In this document: positions 59,992 to 64,000 of the stretch, piece after piece
Position numbering within the stretch: the stretch's first letter is position 1
Layout: each line of letters begins with the position of its first letter
Assembly (NCBI GenBank): GCA_029204225.1
Contig: CM055099.1
Coordinates: forward strand, 62,271,374 to 62,335,373
Reading direction: 5' to 3'
DNA: 64,000 nt
Source: Diphasiastrum complanatum
Lineage: Eukaryota; Streptophyta; Lycopodiopsida; Lycopodiales; Lycopodiaceae
The notes under the pieces: generated by a model
What the model was told of the DNA's origin: nothing
Database searches by the model: none
What the model saw: only the letters and a program-made list of their open reading frames with translations
Translations under genes and position numbers: made by a program

Positions 59992-60965
59992 CTATTTTTG
60001 ACGTTCGGTTAAATTTGTATCAATAGTTTTAGTTTTTTGTAACCGAGGTTTTTGAGATTGTTAAGGGGGTGATGAGGTTGCCTCTCTTATCATGTCGGTC
60101 TCTTCAATTCACAAACTTCTCAAAAAAATGATAGAAAATTGTGAAAAACTGCTTTCTAGCTTAAATAGAATTCAAAATTTCTCATACATGAAATGACTAT
60201 AGCATCTTAAGATCAGTTTGGCTTTGATACAAAGTGAAACTTCTAGAAGTTCACCAGTGTGGCATCGATGTACTTTCAAAGTGTGAATGATCTTTCTAAG
60301 CTTTGTGTTTGCACATAGATCAATTGTAGATTGAAAACCAATATCTATCTCTAGATTCTATGGCTAAATCACAATCTAACATGCTAACAATCAATAATTG
60401 ATTACTTTCACATGAGTGGAGAAAGTACAAAGAAAATTATTGTGTGAGCAAAGACTTCTCCTTGGGTAGAGAGAGAATGTGCAATTCGAGCTTACAAGGA
60501 AAAAATCCAAAATGACTAGAGAATAGCTTCAATGCTTGAGTCATCAACAAAAATGGTGAGAAAACTCACTTACATATATAGTGGATGGTACTAGCTTGAG
60601 GTAGATCAAGCCTTGATTCTTATTGGTCCACTTCTAAGAGTAGTTTCTACCAAAAATTTGACACCTACCACTTTGCATGTTGAGAAATGCAACTTCATCT
60701 ATATTTTCCTTTTTCTAGAATACATATGTACAAATGTTCATGCATGTGCCAATACAAGTTTGAGTTTGCTTTGCATGTCACTTTTGGCAAACTTGACTTA
60801 ATGCATGTGGATTGGCTTGAGTTCCTAACAACCCATTTTTGGCCTTTTCAAGTTCTAGAACTACATGCATGATGAAAATTTCATCAACCCCAAAAGTCAA
60901 GATGGATGGCTTTTTTATTTTCAACACTTGGATCTAGGTAGACCTTCACTTGGCAATTTTCATAG
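59992..60965 (+). repeat. Probable 5' LTR preceding an orphan primer-binding site
   Basis: TGGTATCAGAGG at 60966 follows AATTTTCATAG. In this genome's other elements such a site directly follows the LTR. The left LTR edge is unknown; TGTTAAGGGGG at 60062 is one candidate. No coding sequence of the element remains on the right. Confidence 0.4.
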
Positions 60966-60977
60966 TGGTATCAGAGG
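60966..60977 (+). other. Primer-binding site, initiator tRNA-Met type
   Basis: TGGTATCAGAGG, matching the plant copia/gypsy initiator-Met site in eleven of its first twelve bases. Confidence 0.65.
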
Positions 60978-62507
60978 AAGGCTTTGCATCGGTCAGAAGG
61001 TGGAGTTGCTTTTTGTTTTTTCCCAGCTTTTTGGTATTTCCTCCTTGGATTTTACTTCCTGGTGGTGGAATTGACCTCTAAGTAAGTTAGTTTTCTTATT
61101 CTAGTTTGCTTTCAGCCTAATGATGATTATTGTGGAAATTTTCCATAGAAAATGATGAAACTTTATGGATTTCTGACAGTTTTTTCCTTTTTTGAGCTAG
61201 TATTCAATGTGTTTGTTTGAAATTCATCGAAGCTATTGATCTTGAACATTTTTTAGAATTGTACTTGCTATTTTCTAGTCATTATGATTGATTCTAATGA
61301 TTGCATGTTAGTTGAAAAGTCAAAATTAGACTTAGATAGTGATTTTTAGCCACAAATTGGAGTTTTTGGGCTAGAAATGGGCTATATGAACCATGATTGA
61401 CTAAAATCAAAACTTTTAGTGCTTGCATGTAATTGAATTATAGTAGATATGGCATGATGCCTATTTTTGAATCTTCTTCTTGTTATTATTCTTGTTCACT
61501 GCATTTGTGTATTTTTGGTGCATCTTTATTTTTCATACTCTTTTTTTCTCATCCATGCCTATGTGTTAGAGAATTCAAATCGAAAGTATTGTGTTAAGCA
61601 TAGAGTACTCCTACCTACATCATAGTCTTCACCAATAGTTAATCACTGTCATTCTGAAGATTATTAGATTATCGCTTTCCTTTCCAAGAGCGTTCCATTC
61701 ATCACCATATCCATGATAACCAGATTATCGACCTTAGTGCACACGTCTTCTCAAGAAGCTATTAGAAGACCAAGCTTTACTTATGCTACTTTATATTCCA
61801 GCCATGATACTAGTTATCATAGGCAGTTATCATCATAGTTTCTATGATCCTATCAAAGCAATCATCCGTAGCAATCAATGACATCACGTTTCAGACACTG
61901 GAGTATACAAAGAGCACCATTATCAATCACATATATGCTAGAACCATTTGTATATCTGGACATGGACAGCGGTCCATCGCACTTTTATCATGATTATATG
62001 CTGTAAAATGTGTACAGTAAAGCATGCATGCAATGTACTGCAAAATAGCAGGAAGAAATCATTTTTTCTTGAAAAAAACCAGCACTGGCCAGCGCCCAAA
62101 TCCGCTCCAGAAAGAGCGCTAGCAAGCGATAGTGCTCATATCATAAAGTATGAAAGTTTATGCGAACATTTGGCTGGCTGTCCAGGCCAATCATACACCA
62201 AAAGAGGCTGAGAAAATACCTTAAAAAAATGCCCACAACTACTCCTTGAAGTAGCGCTTGTCTGTAAGAGTGTTCAATCACAATTTGTAGGCCAATCTTT
62301 GTTACTACACAACGGTAATCATAGCAGGTTGTAAGCATTCATTCCAAATCATAAAGCACAACATACATCCTTCATAATCAGCGAGCTACCATTTTTCAAA
62401 TCATTCTCACCTTTGTTTGCAGTATTGTATCACCGATTGATCTTCCAATAGCACTCACGAGCATTCTCTTCAATCACAATCACAATATGGTAGAGCATCG
62501 GGAGAGA

Positions 62508-62509
<2 letters not shown>
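60978..62509. other. No recognised gene
   Basis: AT-rich DNA with short frames only. I found no splice-supported exons, tRNA or element motif. Confidence 0.35.
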
Positions 62510-62569
<60 letters not shown>

Positions 62570-62570
62570 C
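62510..62570. repeat. (GA)n microsatellite, interrupted once
   Basis: About 60 bases of GA with a single GATA interruption near 62551. Confidence 0.95.
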
Positions 62571-62793
62571 ATAAGGAGAAGTGAATAGGGTTATTGCCCT
62601 AAAAGAGACTTGGCATGTCTTCATTACAATAGTTACATGTGTTAGTTGAAAGAGATGTCCTTACATTGGGTTACTCTAAGGCACGACTCTAACAATTATT
62701 GAAATCCAATGTACATAAATGGATGAGTTGTCAATAGTAATTGCCAGGGTTGTCTTTGGGCAGGTGCTACTTCATCAGGTAAACCCAAACTTG

Positions 62794-62808
62794 AACCCTA
62801 AACCCTAA
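62794..62808 (+). promoter_or_regulatory. Telo-box-like motif
   Basis: AACCCTAAACCCTAA. In plants this motif is common near transcription starts. A purine-rich, 5' UTR-like stretch follows (62820-62960), but no coding frame was recognised. Confidence 0.35.
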
Positions 62809-63017
62809 CTTTGTATACCAAAAGAGCAAAGAAGAGGAGCCAAGAGGAGAGCAAAAGATCGAAGAGGAATTAAGGAGCGAGGAGCCAAGGAGAGGAGCGA
62901 TTTCGTTGAAGCAGGAAGAGAGAGCGACCAGCAAGCAGCCAAGAATTGACCAGCGAGTAGCCAAAGGAACAGCATGGTGTGGGTAAGCTTGTACCGGCAC
63001 TAATGAAATCTGAAAAC

Positions 63018-63638
63018 AAAATGGCATTTTCGGACCATCAACGCTACCGCTGATGGTCCAGAGCTGCATTTTTCTTTTCGTTTTTCATGTCAATCAGTCA
63101 TTCTGCAGTGAAAGCCGTCTAAGCATGCTATGCGGAAGAGGTCATGGCAGACGAATTCTAAGCAGATGATGGATCTACTAATGTACCAAATTTTCTGGTA
63201 GTGAACAAATCATGTTAAGCAAAACACTTTCAACGGTTCCATCACGACACAATGGCCACCAATGAAAACAAAATGGCAGCTCCAAACCATCAGCGCTGGT
63301 ATGGAGCTACCATTTTTCCTTACATTTATGAGCTTGTTTTTGACAAACACAGATGACAATGAAAAAAAAATGGCAGCTCCGGACCATGAGCGCTGGCGTT
63401 GATGGTCCGGAGCTGCCATTTTTTCTTTCATTGCCAACTTTGTTTACGTTTCTTTGCTTGTTTAGAGTTTAGTATAAGAAATTGAAAAAACATTGGCAGC
63501 TCCAGAACATCAGCGCTGGCGTTGATGGTCCAAAGCTGCCATTTTTTGTTTCATGGTTTATTAAAGTCTCAAAAAAAACAAGAAAAAAATGGTAGCACCA
63601 GACCATCAGCGCCAGCGCTGATGGCCAAGAGCTGTCCC
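63018..63638. repeat. Cluster of five related palindromic hairpins
   Basis: Five diverged copies of one palindrome lie at 63018-63074, 63270-63318, 63365-63424, 63485-63547 and 63583-63638. The best copy (third) has arms AAAAAATGGCAGCTCCGGAC followed by CAT, 23 bp perfectly matched, around a short GC-rich centre based on AGCGCTGGCGTT. The spacers are unrelated in sequence. The second copy has lost part of its right arm. The fifth has a 10-bp perfect inner arm (CCATCAGCGC). Confidence 0.9.
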
Positions 63639-63669
63639 CACCCTCTTCTTTCTCCACTGTGCCTTGCAA

Positions 63670-64000
63670 TCTGATTTAGAAACAACAGAAAGACGATTGA
63701 TTACTTGTAGAAAAACATTCGAAGTTACTATTTGAATAAAAGTTTGTGCTTTGGTAATTGTGACAAGCTTGAGTAACTTGTGTATATTGAGCCATAGCTG
63801 TAGGCTCATTCTTTGCCCTTTAAGAGGAAGGCTGCCCTTCAGCTTCAAGATTTAAAAGAAGTTGATCTTTAGCTCCCAACGTTGCCTGAGCAGTTCCAAT
63901 AGAAGATGTAAGCGCAGAAGAGCTAGTTGGCCCCCTTGTTCCAGCTACACATTGTGTGGTCTTGAATTGTTCAAAGAGCTGAGACGTGGTACATCTTTGA
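63670..64000 (-). other. Unrecognised Gln/Ser/Thr-rich frame at the window edge
   Basis: From the edge one minus frame is open for about 60 codons (CTTSQLFEQFKTTQCVAGT, TSSSALTSSIGTAQATLGAK), then reaches TAA at 63822-63820 and continues in frame as NEPTAMAQYTQVTQACHNYQ. The composition is protein-like. It may be an exon or a gag fragment that continues beyond the window. No family recognised. Confidence 0.25.

Noticed and set aside
63018-63638. CRISPR-like array
   Set aside because: Repeats are palindromes with uneven spacing and diverged copies, and the genome is a plant's; no cas genes.
63018-63638. MicroRNA cluster
   Set aside because: The arms are nearly perfectly paired and short with tiny loops, unlike typical plant precursors; without small-RNA data I leave it as a hairpin repeat.

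Overview
The window is nuclear DNA of a land plant. The evidence is a spliced HMG-box gene, a spliced nuclear gene for a mitochondrial Fe-S assembly factor (IBA57-like), a plant-type tRNA-Val(AAC), plant telomere-type CCCTAAA motifs, and a dense graveyard of Ty1/copia, Ty3/gypsy and LINE elements plus a Penelope-like reverse transcriptase. The very high share of decayed retroelements, the long (GA)n tracts and the Penelope-like sequence would suit a large genome such as that of a fern or another seed-free plant. That placement is inference only; I cannot name the species.

Layout. 1-1.45 kb: decayed gypsy integrase (+). 1.45-5.4 kb: mostly unassigned, with a dispersed repeat and a broken charged/AT-hook frame. 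5.5-9.3 kb: LINE (-) with endonuclease, reverse transcriptase and a zinc-knuckle tail, ending in (TC)n. 9.4-11.7 kb: small repeats and unassigned frames. 11.75-12.96 kb: Penelope-like reverse transcriptase split into two head-to-head pieces. 13.4-14.6 kb: gag-only copia element with its 3' LTR. 15.4-17.5 kb: decayed copia gag (-), a minisatellite and an LTR fragment. 17.5-22.9 kb: the best-preserved copia element (+). 26.0-29.1 kb: IBA57-like gene (-), five coding exons. 30.0-34.25 kb: L1-like LINE (+), interrupted by a solo LTR. 34.26-37.1 kb: gypsy/copia chimera (-). 37.1-39.2 kb: LTR remnants. 39.2-41.7 kb: copia (+) with an unknown insertion. 42.3-42.7 kb: two long (GA)n tracts. 43.6-46.7 kb: copia (-) split by a solo LTR with a 5-bp target duplication. 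48.8-49.2 kb: G-tract tandem duplication just upstream of the HMGB gene (50.3-51.8 kb, +, seven coding exons). 52.2 kb: tRNA-Val (-). 52.8-56.5 kb: gypsy and copia remnants. 56.5-58.4 kb: second copy of the chimera in opposite orientation. 58.7-60.0 kb: gypsy (-). 60-64 kb: LTR/primer-binding site, a microsatellite, and a cluster of five palindromic hairpins.

Functionally there are two apparently intact protein-coding genes and one tRNA. Everything else recognisable is mobile-element debris, much of it nested. The most unusual items are the hairpin cluster (63.0-63.64 kb), the gypsy-gag/RT/RNase H to copia-gag/RT chimera present at two loci with the same junctions, the inverted Penelope-like fragments, a duplicated decayed exon inside an HMGB intron, and LTRs that appear to end in TA instead of CA.
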